This document shows, piece after piece, positions 7,752 through 15,780 of a stretch of 64,000 nucleotides of DNA. The position numbers and the translations under genes are program-made. Origin of the DNA: Streptomyces sp. JH34. Lineage in GTDB: Bacteria > Actinomycetota > Actinomycetes > Streptomycetales > Streptomycetaceae. Where the stretch lies: assembly GCF_029428875.1 (NCBI RefSeq), contig NZ_JAJSOO010000001.1, positions 4,774,001 to 4,838,000 of the forward strand, written 5' to 3'. The notes under the pieces were generated by a model. It saw nothing but the letters and a program-made list of their open reading frames with translations. It did not search any database and was not told the DNA's origin. Position 1 is the first letter of the stretch, and the number at the start of each line of letters is the position of its first letter.

Positions 7752-9581
7752 CTACTCGACGGTGACGGACTTCGCCAGGTTGCGCGGCTTGTCGATGTCA
7801 CGGCCCATGGCGAGCGCCGTGTGGTAGGCGAGCAGCTGCAGCGGGATGCCCATCAGGATCGGGTCCAGCTCGTCCTCGTTCTTCGGGACGACGATCGTGT
7901 GGTCGGCCTTCTCCTGCTCGCGGTGGGCGACGGCGAGGATACGGCCGCTGCGGGCCTTGATCTCCTCCAGCGCGGCGCGGTTCTTGTCCAGCAGGTCGTC
8001 GTCCGGGACGATCGCGACGGTCGGGAGCGCGGGCTCGATGAGCGCGAGCGGACCGTGCTTGAGCTCGGACGCCGGGTAGGCCTCGGCGTGGATGTAGGAG
8101 ATCTCCTTGAGCTTCAGGGAGGCCTCCAGCGCGACGGGGTAGCCCCGGACGCGGCCGATGAACATCATCGACTGGGCGCCCGCGTACTCCTCGGCCAGCT
8201 TCTTGATCTCGTCCTCCGACTCGAGGATCTGACCGATCTGCTCGGGCAGCTTGCGCAGGCCCTCGATGATCCGCTTGCCGTCGGAGACCGACAGGTCACG
8301 GATGCGGCCCAGGTGCAGCGCGAGCAGGGCGAAGGCGACGACGGTGTTGGTGAAGCACTTCGTGGAGACGACGCAGACCTCGGGGCCGGCGTGGACGTAC
8401 ATGCCGCCGTCCGCCTCACGGGCGATCGCCGAGCCGACGACGTTCACGACGCCCAGGACGCGGGCGCCCTTGCGCTTGAGCTCCTGCACCGCCGCCAGCA
8501 CGTCGTAGGTCTCGCCGGACTGCGAGACGGCGACGTACAGGGTGTCGGGGTCCACGACCGGGTTGCGGTAGCGGAACTCGGACGCGGGCTCCGCGTCCGC
8601 GGGGATGCGGGCGAGCTCCTCGATGAGCCCGGCACCGATCAGCCCCGCGTGGTACGACGTGCCGCAGCCCAGGATCTTGATCCGGCGGACCCCACGGGCC
8701 TCACGGGCGTCCAGGTTCAGGCCGCCCAGGTGCACGGTGGAGAAGCGGTCGTCGATGCGGCCGCGCAGCACGCGGTCCACCGCGTCGGCCTGCTCCGAGA
8801 TCTCCTTGTGCATGTACGTGTCGTGGCCGCCCATGTCGTACGACTCGGCCTCCCACTCCACGGTCGTGGGCGTGGCCGTGGTGGTCGAGCCCTCGGTGGT
8901 GTACGTGCGGAAGTCGTCGGCCTTGAGGGTGGCCATCTCGCCGTCGTCCAGGGTGACGATCTGGCGGGTGTGCGCGACCAGGGCGGCCACGTCGGACGCG
9001 ACGAACATCTCCTTCTCGCCGATGCCCAGCACGACGGGGGAGCCGTTGCGGGCGACGACGATGCGGTCGTTGAAGTCGGCGTGCAGGACGGCGATGCCGT
9101 ACGTGCCCTCGACGGACTTCAGTGCCTCGCGGACCTTCTCCTCCAGGGTGGAGGCCTGTGCGCGGGCGATCAGGTGGACCAGCACCTCGGTGTCGGTCTC
9201 GGACAGGAAGACGACCCCGTCGGCGACCAGCTTCGCGCGGATCTCGGAGGCGTTGTCGATGATGCCGTTGTGGACGACGGCGACCTTGTTCTCCGCGTCC
9301 AGGTGCGGGTGGGCGTTCTCGTCGCTCGGGGCGCCGTGGGTGGCCCAGCGGGTGTGGGCGATGCCCGTGGTGCCGGCGAACCGCTTGGGCACGCGGGCCT
9401 CGAGCTCGCGGACCCGGCCCTTGGCCTTGACCATCTTCAGGGCGCCGGGCTTGCCCGCGGCGGCCTTGCCCGTGATGACGATGCCCGCGGAGTCGTATCC
9501 CCGGTACTCCAGCCGCTGCAGGCCCTCCAGCAGCAGCGGAGCCACGTCACGCTTCCCGATGTAACCGACGATCCCGCACAT
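7752..9581 (-). CDS. glmS: Glucosamine-fructose-6-phosphate aminotransferase
   Basis: GlmS makes glucosamine-6-phosphate from fructose-6-phosphate and glutamine, the first step towards UDP-GlcNAc for peptidoglycan. The 609-residue protein has the expected length and two parts. The N-terminal glutaminase starts MCGIVGYIG, with Cys2 as nucleophile, and has RGYDSAG and HTRWATHG. Two SIS isomerase domains follow (CGTSYHAG and SQSGETYD in the first), and the C-terminus ends DKPRNLAKSVTVE as is typical. The ATG is preceded by a GGAGGGG site. A small gene 54 bp upstream is probably in the same transcript. No glmS ribozyme is visible, which is expected outside Firmicutes. Confidence 0.97.
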   Translation of the reverse strand: MCGIVGYIGKRDVAPLLLEGLQRLEYRGYDSAGIVITGKAAAGKPGALKMVKAKGRVRELEARVPKRFAGTTGIAHTRWATHGAPSDENAHPHLDAENKVAVVHNGIIDNASEIRAKLVADGVVFLSETDTEVLVHLIARAQASTLEEKVREALKSVEGTYGIAVLHADFNDRIVVARNGSPVVLGIGEKEMFVASDVAALVAHTRQIVTLDDGEMATLKADDFRTYTTEGSTTTATPTTVEWEAESYDMGGHDTYMHKEISEQADAVDRVLRGRIDDRFSTVHLGGLNLDAREARGVRRIKILGCGTSYHAGLIGAGLIEELARIPADAEPASEFRYRNPVVDPDTLYVAVSQSGETYDVLAAVQELKRKGARVLGVVNVVGSAIAREADGGMYVHAGPEVCVVSTKCFTNTVVAFALLALHLGRIRDLSVSDGKRIIEGLRKLPEQIGQILESEDEIKKLAEEYAGAQSMMFIGRVRGYPVALEASLKLKEISYIHAEAYPASELKHGPLALIEPALPTVAIVPDDDLLDKNRAALEEIKARSGRILAVAHREQEKADHTIVVPKNEDELDPILMGIPLQLLAYHTALAMGRDIDKPRNLAKSVTVE

Positions 9582-9635
9582 GGATTTTCTGCCCCTCCAT
9601 CGACGTACAAAAAGTTCGGTGCCCGGCCGCCCGGC

Positions 9636-9911
9636 TCAGCCGTAGACGATGCGGCGCAGCTGGCGGAGCGAGAGCTCATGCGGCGCCACCGCGCGGTGCG
9701 GCAGTTCGGCCGCGATCCGCTCGAAGATCTCCGTGTTCACCAGGCCGCCGGCCTGCAGTTCGCGGTGGCGGCGGCGCACGAAGTCCTCTGTCGTCTCGTC
9801 GAAGTACGCCAGCACGTCGAGGATCACCCTGGCCGCCTCGCCGCGCTGGAGCGCGGTGGAGCGTACGAGGTGGTCGACGAGGTCGTCGTGCGTGGGGCGG
9901 TGTTCGAGCAC
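9636..9911 (-). CDS. Small conserved protein upstream of glmS, function unknown
   Basis: This 91-residue protein begins with a GTG codon and has a compact, mostly helical composition: HDDLVDHLVRST, then GEAARVILDVLAYF, RRRHRELQ, and a basic C-terminus LSLRQLRRIVYG. No catalytic motif or membrane segment is seen. The acidic and amphipathic pattern and strong codon bias support a real gene. It lies 54 bp upstream of glmS on the same strand and downstream of the des operon terminator, so it probably shares a transcript with glmS. I cannot assign a family name from the sequence. Confidence 0.7.
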   Translation of the reverse strand: MLEHRPTHDDLVDHLVRSTALQRGEAARVILDVLAYFDETTEDFVRRRHRELQAGGLVNTEIFERIAAELPHRAVAPHELSLRQLRRIVYG

Positions 9912-9951
9912 CCGTCGATATTGCGTGGAGCGGAGCCGTTACGCAAGAAAT

Positions 9952-9969
9952 CTGCCCGATATCGGGCAG
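9952..9969 (-). terminator. Terminator of the desABCD operon
   Basis: A perfect 18-bp palindrome forms a seven-base stem CTGCCCG with an ATAT loop. On the minus strand it is followed by ATTTCTTG, a weak T tract. It lies 120 bp after the desD stop and before the small glmS-linked gene. An operator for that gene is the other possible reading of the palindrome. Confidence 0.5.
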
Positions 9970-10088
9970 GAATCTCATCAACGTGGGGCTTTATGTCGGA
10001 AATGCGCATGAGATTCTCATCCGGCCCCGCCCGCGAAGGGCAGGACCGGACGACGCGGGACCGGATCGCGACGAGCGCCCCGGCCGGC

Positions 10089-11870
10089 TCAGTACCCCGC
10101 GATCGGGTTGCGCAGCCTGCCGGTCAGCTGGAGCGCGCCCGCCGGGTCGTCCAGGTCGACCATCTGCTGGTTGTTCCGCAGCTGCAGCCGGTTCAGGCAG
10201 GACAGTGCGAAGTCCTCCGTGAACATGTCGTACTGCTCGAACTTGTCCGAGAGGTACGGCACCGACTCCTGGTAGCCCCTGACGCACGCGGCGACCGTCC
10301 GCCAGAAGTCCTCCTCGCCGAGGATCCCCTCGGTGGCCAGCCCGGCGCCCAGGAAGCGGAAGAAGCAGTCGAAGACGTCGGTGAGCACCGAGAGCAGCTT
10401 CATGTCCTCGGGGACGTCGGCGCGGATCCGCTCGACCTGGGGCGGCAGCACCGCGTCCGGATCCATGACGGCGATCTCCTCGGCGATGTCCTTGAAGACC
10501 GTCCGGCGCACGACGCCGTCCTCGATGACCAGGATCACGTTCTCACCGTGCGGCATGAACACCAGGTCGTACGCGTAGAAGCTGTGCAGCACCGGCACCA
10601 GGTACGCGTCCAGGTAGTGCCGCAGCCAGTCGGCCGGGTCCAGCCCCGACTCCGCGATCAGCGCCCCGGCCACCGAGCGGCCCCCGGCGTCGGTGTGCAG
10701 CAGGGACGCCATCGTCGCGAGCCGCTCGCCCCCGGCCAGGCCCGGGACCGGGCTCTCCCGCCAGAGCGCGGCGAGCATCTTCAGATACGGGGACCCCTTG
10801 GTGGTCGCCGCCTCGTAGGTGCGGTGGCGGTAGCCGATCGCGGCCCGCTCCCGGATGATCGAGAACCCTGCCCCGCGCAGCAGGTCGTCGCGCTCGATCA
10901 GGCCGGCCAGCCAGTCGTTGATCGCGGGGGTCGCCTCCATGTACGCGGCGGAGAGTCCGCGCATGAAGCCCATGTTCAGCACGGACAGCGCCGTCTTGAC
11001 GTAGTGCTTGCCGGGGTGGTCCGCGTTGAAGAAGGTCCGGATCGACTGCTGGGCCAGGTAGGCGTCGTCGCCCTCGCCCAGGCAGACCAGGTGCCGCTGC
11101 GCGACCTCTCCGGCGAAGGTGACGGCGAGCTTGTTCCACCACTGCCAGGGGTGGACCGGGATCAGCAGGTAGTCGTCGAGGTCGAGCCCCAGGCCCTTCA
11201 TCCTCGCGGCGAACCTCCCGAGGGTCTCCTCGCCGAGCTCGCCGGCGACGAGGGTGGGGTAGTCCAGCCCCTCACCCGCGGTGAAGGTGGCGCGATCACG
11301 CCTGGCCGCCAGCCAGATCAGCCGGATCCCGGCCGCGGCCTCGGGTGCGTAGGCGCGGTATTCGCCGACCCCGAAGCCGAGCCGCCCGTTGTTGGCGACA
11401 AAGCAGGGGTGACCCTCGGTCATCCCTGTCTCCACGGCCTGGAAACCGGCCACGGCCAGCTGGGCGGAGGTGGTCGGTTCCTTGGTCAGCTTGTAGGCGG
11501 TTCCGGCCAGCGTGGAGGAGATCTCCTCCAGGTACACCGGCAGGATCTCCGCCGACAGGCCCAGCGTGGCGCGGAGCTCGACGAAGAATTCCAGCGCGTC
11601 CAGCGGGAGGTCCGAACCGTGCCGGTGGCGGGTGATCGAACCGGCGTCGACCTGCCAGTGGTCCAGCGCGAAGCGGCGGGCGGCGAAGCGGTACTCGACG
11701 GTCCCGTCGTCGCTGCGCACGACGTGGCGGCCGTCGCCGAGCGGTGCGGGGTCGAGCAGCCGTTCGTGCGAGAACTCGGCCAGTGCCTTGCGGATCAACT
11801 GCCGGTTGGCGACGGCCCAGCGCTCGGGGGTCAGGTGGTCGGCCGCGGCGGTGGCGGGGTGTGTGGTCAT
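10089..11870 (-). CDS. desD: Desferrioxamine synthetase (NIS synthetase)
   Basis: DesD is an ATP-dependent NIS synthetase that oligomerises and cyclises N-hydroxy-N-succinylcadaverine units into desferrioxamine E and related siderophores. The 593-residue protein belongs to the IucA/IucC family. Typical segments are GHPCFVANNGRLGFG, HPWQWWNKL with the conserved His and Trp, KTALSVLNMGFMRGL, and FMPHGENVILV, followed by the FhuF-like C-terminal region. The ATG overlaps the desC stop as ATGA, showing tight coupling. It is the last gene of the desABCD operon. Confidence 0.96.
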   Translation of the reverse strand: MTTHPATAAADHLTPERWAVANRQLIRKALAEFSHERLLDPAPLGDGRHVVRSDDGTVEYRFAARRFALDHWQVDAGSITRHRHGSDLPLDALEFFVELRATLGLSAEILPVYLEEISSTLAGTAYKLTKEPTTSAQLAVAGFQAVETGMTEGHPCFVANNGRLGFGVGEYRAYAPEAAAGIRLIWLAARRDRATFTAGEGLDYPTLVAGELGEETLGRFAARMKGLGLDLDDYLLIPVHPWQWWNKLAVTFAGEVAQRHLVCLGEGDDAYLAQQSIRTFFNADHPGKHYVKTALSVLNMGFMRGLSAAYMEATPAINDWLAGLIERDDLLRGAGFSIIRERAAIGYRHRTYEAATTKGSPYLKMLAALWRESPVPGLAGGERLATMASLLHTDAGGRSVAGALIAESGLDPADWLRHYLDAYLVPVLHSFYAYDLVFMPHGENVILVIEDGVVRRTVFKDIAEEIAVMDPDAVLPPQVERIRADVPEDMKLLSVLTDVFDCFFRFLGAGLATEGILGEEDFWRTVAACVRGYQESVPYLSDKFEQYDMFTEDFALSCLNRLQLRNNQQMVDLDDPAGALQLTGRLRNPIAGY

Positions 11871-12442
11871 CGGTCGGCTCCAGTGGTCGCGGCCTCGAAC
11901 TGCTCACGGGTGCAGGCGCTGAGCAGGGCCTGCTTCTCCGGCTTGGTGATCTCACGGATCGCCTCGAAGCCGACGGCCTTGTTCAGCGCGTGCACCGCGC
12001 TGTTGGTGACGTCCGGTTCGACGACGACACGGCGTACTCCCGGGTCGGCGAACAGCGTCTCCATGACGGTGGTGATCACGGCCAGGGTGAAGCCGTGCAC
12101 GGGGTTCTCGGGCGGCGCGACCAGGAAGTGCATCCCGATGTCGCCGGGCTCCGCCTCGTACAGCCCCTTGAGCTCGACCTCGGTGGGGTCGTAGCGCTCC
12201 ATGAGGAAGGCCGGCCGGCCGTCGTGCAGGCCGATGAAGGCGTCGTGGTGGGGGTGGGCGGCTATCGCCGTGTACTCCCGCTCGACGTCCTCCAGCCGGG
12301 CGTCGCCCATCATCCAGAAGGCCGACCTGGGGTGGGTGACCCACGCGTGGACCAGTTCGGCGTCGGACCTGCCGTCCTCCCGGCCGGGGGAGGGGTCCAT
12401 GGGGCGCACGGAGAACGCCCCGATCTGTTTCGTGCGGGTCAT
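11867..12442 (-). CDS. desC: N-hydroxycadaverine acyltransferase
   Basis: DesC transfers a succinyl or acetyl group from acyl-CoA to N-hydroxycadaverine. The 191-residue protein is a GNAT-fold acyltransferase of the IucB/AlcB type, with the family segments WVTHPRSAFWMMG, YDPTEVELKGLYEAEPGDIGMHFL and EPDVTNSAVHALNKAVGFE. Both ends overlap neighbours as ATGA (desB before, desD after), so the three genes are translated as a unit. The start at 12442 gives the family's usual N-terminus; the much longer open frame upstream runs antisense-like through desB and is not used. Confidence 0.94.
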   Translation of the reverse strand: MTRTKQIGAFSVRPMDPSPGREDGRSDAELVHAWVTHPRSAFWMMGDARLEDVEREYTAIAAHPHHDAFIGLHDGRPAFLMERYDPTEVELKGLYEAEPGDIGMHFLVAPPENPVHGFTLAVITTVMETLFADPGVRRVVVEPDVTNSAVHALNKAVGFEAIREITKPEKQALLSACTREQFEAATTGADR

Positions 12443-13725
12443 GCTGCGAACTCCTGGAAGGCGACGGACTTCTCGACCGGGTAGTACTCGCGGCCGAGCA
12501 GTTCGCCGATGATGTACGCGTTGCGGTAGGCACCCATGCCCAGGTCGGGCGAGGTGACCGAGTGGGTGTGCACCCCGGCGTTCTGCAGGAAGATCCCGCG
12601 CCCGGTGGTGTCGATGCTGTAGTTGCGGGCCACGTCGAAACGGCCCCGGGAGTCGCGGCGGATCCGGTCGGCGACGGGCTCCAGGAAGGCCGGCGGGGTG
12701 TACCGGTAGCCGGTGGCGAGGATCAGGCCCTCGCTCTCGAGCTCGTAGTCCCTGCCCTGCTCCTCCTGACGCAGGCCCAGGGTGTACGTCCCCGTCGACG
12801 CGTCGTGACGCGCGCTGTTCAGGGCGGAGTTGGTGAGAAGGCGGGTGGGCACGGGGCCGTGCAGGTTCTTCTGGTAGAGCAGGTCGAAGATCGCGTCGAT
12901 CAGCTCGCCGTCGATGCCCTTGAAGAGGCCCTTCTGGCCTGACTCCAGCCGGTAGCGGGTGTCCTCGGGCAGGGCGTGGAAGTAGTCCACGTACTCCGGC
13001 GAGGTCATCTCCAGCGTGAGCTTGGTGTACTCCAGCGGGAAGAAACGGGGGGAACGCGTCACCCAGTTCAGCCGGTAGCCGTGCACGTCGATCCCGGACA
13101 GCAGGTCGTAGTAGATCTCTGCCGCGCTCTGCCCGCTGCCCACCAGGGTGATGGACTCCTTGGCCTGCAGGTTCGCCTTCTCCTGGAGGTAGCGCGAGTT
13201 GTGCAGGAGATCGCCGCCCAGCCCCCGGCAGGCCTCCGGGACGTGCGGCGGGGTGCCGGTTCCCAGGACCAGATGGCGGGCGCGGAACGTGCTGTCGGCG
13301 GTGCTGACGGTGTACAGGCCGTCGCTCCCGTCGTACGTAACCGACTGTACGGTTTGGTTGAAATGGATACTGCTTAGCCGGGCCGCGGCCCACCGGCAGT
13401 AGTCGTTGTACTCGGTGCGCAGCGGGTAGAAGTTCTCCCGGATGTAGAACGAGTAGAGCCTGCCCCGCTCCTTCAGGTAGTTCAGGAAGGAGTACGGCGA
13501 GGTCGGGTCGGCCATCGTGACCAGGTCCGACATGAACGGGGTCTGGAGATGCGCCCCTTCGAGGAACATCCCGGAGTGCCACTCGAAGTCCGGCTTGGAC
13601 TCCAGGAAGACCCCGTTCAGCTCCTCCACGGGCTCGGTCAGACAGGCGAGTCCGAGGTTGAACGGACCGAGCCCGATCCCGATGAAGTCGTACGGGGCGG
13701 CGAGGGGGTCAGGAAGCGCGGTCAA
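12439..13725 (-). CDS. desB: Cadaverine N-monooxygenase
   Basis: DesB is a flavin-dependent N-hydroxylating monooxygenase that converts cadaverine to N-hydroxycadaverine. The 428-residue protein belongs to the lysine/ornithine N-monooxygenase family: FAD-binding FIGIGLGPFNLGLA at the N-terminus, the NADPH-binding segment LVGSGQSAAEIYYDLL, and the late ILATGYRYTPP motif. The start is a TTG at 13723-13725, preceded by GGGAGAG with good spacing and lying inside the end of desA (17-base overlap). No ATG or GTG nearby gives the conserved N-terminus, so the TTG is favoured. Confidence 0.94.
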   Translation of the reverse strand: MTALPDPLAAPYDFIGIGLGPFNLGLACLTEPVEELNGVFLESKPDFEWHSGMFLEGAHLQTPFMSDLVTMADPTSPYSFLNYLKERGRLYSFYIRENFYPLRTEYNDYCRWAAARLSSIHFNQTVQSVTYDGSDGLYTVSTADSTFRARHLVLGTGTPPHVPEACRGLGGDLLHNSRYLQEKANLQAKESITLVGSGQSAAEIYYDLLSGIDVHGYRLNWVTRSPRFFPLEYTKLTLEMTSPEYVDYFHALPEDTRYRLESGQKGLFKGIDGELIDAIFDLLYQKNLHGPVPTRLLTNSALNSARHDASTGTYTLGLRQEEQGRDYELESEGLILATGYRYTPPAFLEPVADRIRRDSRGRFDVARNYSIDTTGRGIFLQNAGVHTHSVTSPDLGMGAYRNAYIIGELLGREYYPVEKSVAFQEFAA

Positions 13726-15157
13726 GGGACTCTCCCAGGTACTGCTCGGCGTGGCCGGCGATCAGGTCGAGGACGGCGGTGATGTCGGCCGCCGTCGTCT
13801 CGGGGTTGAGCAGGGTGAACTTCAGGTACTGGCTGCCGCCGACCTTGGTGCCCGCCACCACGGCCTCACCCGAGGCGAAGAGCGCCTTGCGGGCGTACAG
13901 GTTGGCCCGGTCGATGTCGGCGGACGTCCGGACGCCGCCGGGGACGTAGCGGAAGACCAGGGTGGACAGCCGCGGCTCCACGACGACGTCGAAGCGCGGG
14001 TCGGCGGCCAGCAGCCGCCAGCCCTCGGCGGCCAGGTCGCACACCTCGTCGAACAACTCCCCGACACCGTCCGCGCCCATGGTGCGCAGCGTCATCCACA
14101 GCTTGAGGGCGTCGAACCTGCGCGTCGTCTGCAGGGACTTGTCCACCTGGTTGGGGATGCGCTCCTGGACGGTCCGCTCCGGGTTGAGGTACTCCGCGTG
14201 GTAGGTCGCGTGGCGCAGCGTGGACCGGTCGCGGACCAGCACGGCGGACGAACTCACCGGCTGGAAGAAGGCCTTGTGGTAGTCCACGGTGACCGAGTCG
14301 GCGCGCTCGATGCCGTCGACGAGTTCGCGCCGGGTGGGTGAGGCGAGCAGCCCGCAGCCGTAGGCGGCGTCGACGTGCATCCAGGTGCCGTACCGCTCGC
14401 AGAGTGCGGCGATCCCGGGCAGCGGGTCGATGGAGCCGAAGTCCGTGGTCCCCGCCGTGGCGACGACCGCCATCGGTACCGCGCCCTCGGCCGCGCAGCG
14501 TTCCAATGCCGCGGCCAGCGCGACGGTCCGCATGCGCTTCTCGCGGTCCACGGGGACGGACACGACGGAGTCGGTGCCGAGGCCGAGGAGTTTGGCCGAC
14601 TTCTGGACGCTGAAGTGGCTGCACTCGGAGGTGAGGATCCGCAGGCGGGTGAACTCCTCCGGGCGGAGCTTGGCCTCCTCGCGGGCCAGCAGCAGCGCGT
14701 GCAGGTTGGACTGCGTGCCCCCGCTGGTGAAGACGCCGTCCGCCGCGGGCCCGAGGCCGATGCGGGCCGCCGTCCAGTCGATGAGCCGGCGCTCGATCAG
14801 CGTGCCGCCCGCACTCTGGTCCCAGGTGTCCAGGGAGGAGTTGACGGCGGAGAGCACCGCCTCGCCGACCACCGCGGGGATGACCACGGGGCAGTTGAGG
14901 TGGGCGAGGTAGCGGGGGTGGTGGAAGTACACGGCATCGCGGAGGTAGACCTCGCCGAGTTCGTCCAGCACCGCGGCCGTGTCGCCGAGCGGCCGGTCCA
15001 GATCGATGGCGTCGACGACGGGGCGGAGCCCGTCGGCGTCCATGCCGGTGAACGGCTTGTCGGTGGAGGCGAGTCTGGCTGCGACCTGTTCGACTCCCGC
15101 GGTGACGGAGCGACGGTAGTGCTCTGCCGTCGTGCGGTTGAGCAGGTGGGAACGCAT
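13709..15157 (-). CDS. desA: Lysine decarboxylase of desferrioxamine pathway
   Basis: DesA is a PLP-dependent group II decarboxylase that forms cadaverine from lysine, the first step of desferrioxamine synthesis. The 482-residue protein shows SGGTQSNLHALLLAR (phosphate-binding region), the HVDAAYG motif with the Asp that pairs with the cofactor ring, and DYHKAFF with the Schiff-base lysine. The ATG at 15157 follows a purine-rich stretch and lies 76 bp downstream of a strong iron box, so it is the first gene of the iron-repressed operon desA-desB-desC-desD. Confidence 0.96.
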   Translation of the reverse strand: MRSHLLNRTTAEHYRRSVTAGVEQVAARLASTDKPFTGMDADGLRPVVDAIDLDRPLGDTAAVLDELGEVYLRDAVYFHHPRYLAHLNCPVVIPAVVGEAVLSAVNSSLDTWDQSAGGTLIERRLIDWTAARIGLGPAADGVFTSGGTQSNLHALLLAREEAKLRPEEFTRLRILTSECSHFSVQKSAKLLGLGTDSVVSVPVDREKRMRTVALAAALERCAAEGAVPMAVVATAGTTDFGSIDPLPGIAALCERYGTWMHVDAAYGCGLLASPTRRELVDGIERADSVTVDYHKAFFQPVSSSAVLVRDRSTLRHATYHAEYLNPERTVQERIPNQVDKSLQTTRRFDALKLWMTLRTMGADGVGELFDEVCDLAAEGWRLLAADPRFDVVVEPRLSTLVFRYVPGGVRTSADIDRANLYARKALFASGEAVVAGTKVGGSQYLKFTLLNPETTAADITAVLDLIAGHAEQYLGESLDRAS

Positions 15158-15233
15158 GAGGGGGGCCTCCCGGGTGGGGACGTCGTCGCGGCCCTCCGGG
15201 CAGAAAGGAAGGGAGCGAGGGCGCGATGGTAAG

Positions 15234-15252
15234 TTAGGTAAGCCTAACCTAA
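15234..15252. promoter_or_regulatory. Iron box (DmdR1/IdeR site) of desABCD
   Basis: On the minus strand the site reads TTAGGTTAGGCTTACCTAA, a 19-bp inverted repeat differing from the consensus iron box TTAGGTTAGGCTAACCTAA at only one position. It lies 76 bp upstream of the desA start. DmdR1 with Fe2+ is expected to repress the operon here. Confidence 0.95.
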
Positions 15253-15316
15253 CAATGATCGCGCTCCCCGCTCCCGGGGGGTCCGTCACAGGAACCCCAC
15301 ACGTCACGCAGGTGCG

Positions 15317-15706
15317 TTACGCGGCGACCCGCGCCGCCTGCTCCCTCGGCTGCTCCTCGCTCAGCCCGCGCCGCCAGTAGCCGGTGAAGGCGACTCGCCG
15401 CCGGTCGAGCAGCCTCTCCTGGACGAAATGGCGTCGCAGCGCCTTCACCCCGGAGGACTCGCCGGCGATCCAGACGTACGGGGTGCCCTCGGGCAACTCC
15501 TCGGCGCGCACGGCGTCCACGGCACCGGGAGCGCCCTCCTCCCGCACGAGCCAGGTGATGCGCACGTCGGCCCCGGTGCGGATCTCCAGACGGTCCCGGG
15601 CATGCGGGACCTCCAGCCAGGCTCGGGCCTTCGTGCGGCTGGTCCGCAGGACCGTCAGGCCGAAGAAGCGGAAGGGGGCGATGGCGGGGGCGGTCGCGGT
15701 CGTCAT
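15317..15706 (-). CDS. desF: Siderophore-interacting protein, C-terminal domain only
   Basis: The gene lies between desE and desA, the place of desF in the des locus. Its 129 residues correspond to the NAD(P)H-binding C-terminal domain of the SIP/ViuB ferric-siderophore reductases: the segment PYVWIAGESSGVKALRRHFV and the closing VAFTGYWRRGLSEEQ are characteristic. The N-terminal FAD-binding domain is absent and there is no room for it before the upstream hairpin, so this is a stand-alone SIP domain. It may help release iron from ferrioxamine together with another flavin reductase. The ATG at 15706 has a GGAAGGA site. Confidence 0.85.
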   Translation of the reverse strand: MTTATAPAIAPFRFFGLTVLRTSRTKARAWLEVPHARDRLEIRTGADVRITWLVREEGAPGAVDAVRAEELPEGTPYVWIAGESSGVKALRRHFVQERLLDRRRVAFTGYWRRGLSEEQPREQAARVAA

Positions 15707-15743
15707 GCGAGGGGTCCTTCCGGGAGGCGGAGCGGCGGATGGC

Positions 15744-15774
15744 GGTCCGGCCCGGAGGCCCTCCGGGCCGGACC
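15744..15774 (-). terminator. Strong hairpin between desE and desF
   Basis: A perfect 14-bp GC-rich stem (15744-15757 with 15761-15774) with a three-base loop starts six bases past the desE stop. There is no T tract after it. It probably ends or reduces transcription from desE into desF, or stabilises the desE mRNA 3' end. Confidence 0.75.
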
Positions 15775-15780
15775 CGGGGA

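Noticed and set aside
9952..9969. Palindrome as a dre (DasR) site for glmS
   Set aside because: The sequence CTGCCCGATATCGGGCAG does not match the dre consensus and its T-rich flank fits a terminator better.
7734..12194. Very long plus-strand open frame opposite glmS and the des genes
   Set aside because: It is a shadow of GC-biased minus-strand genes: the opposing frames encode clear GlmS, DesD and the small protein, while this translation has no recognisable domain and low-complexity composition.
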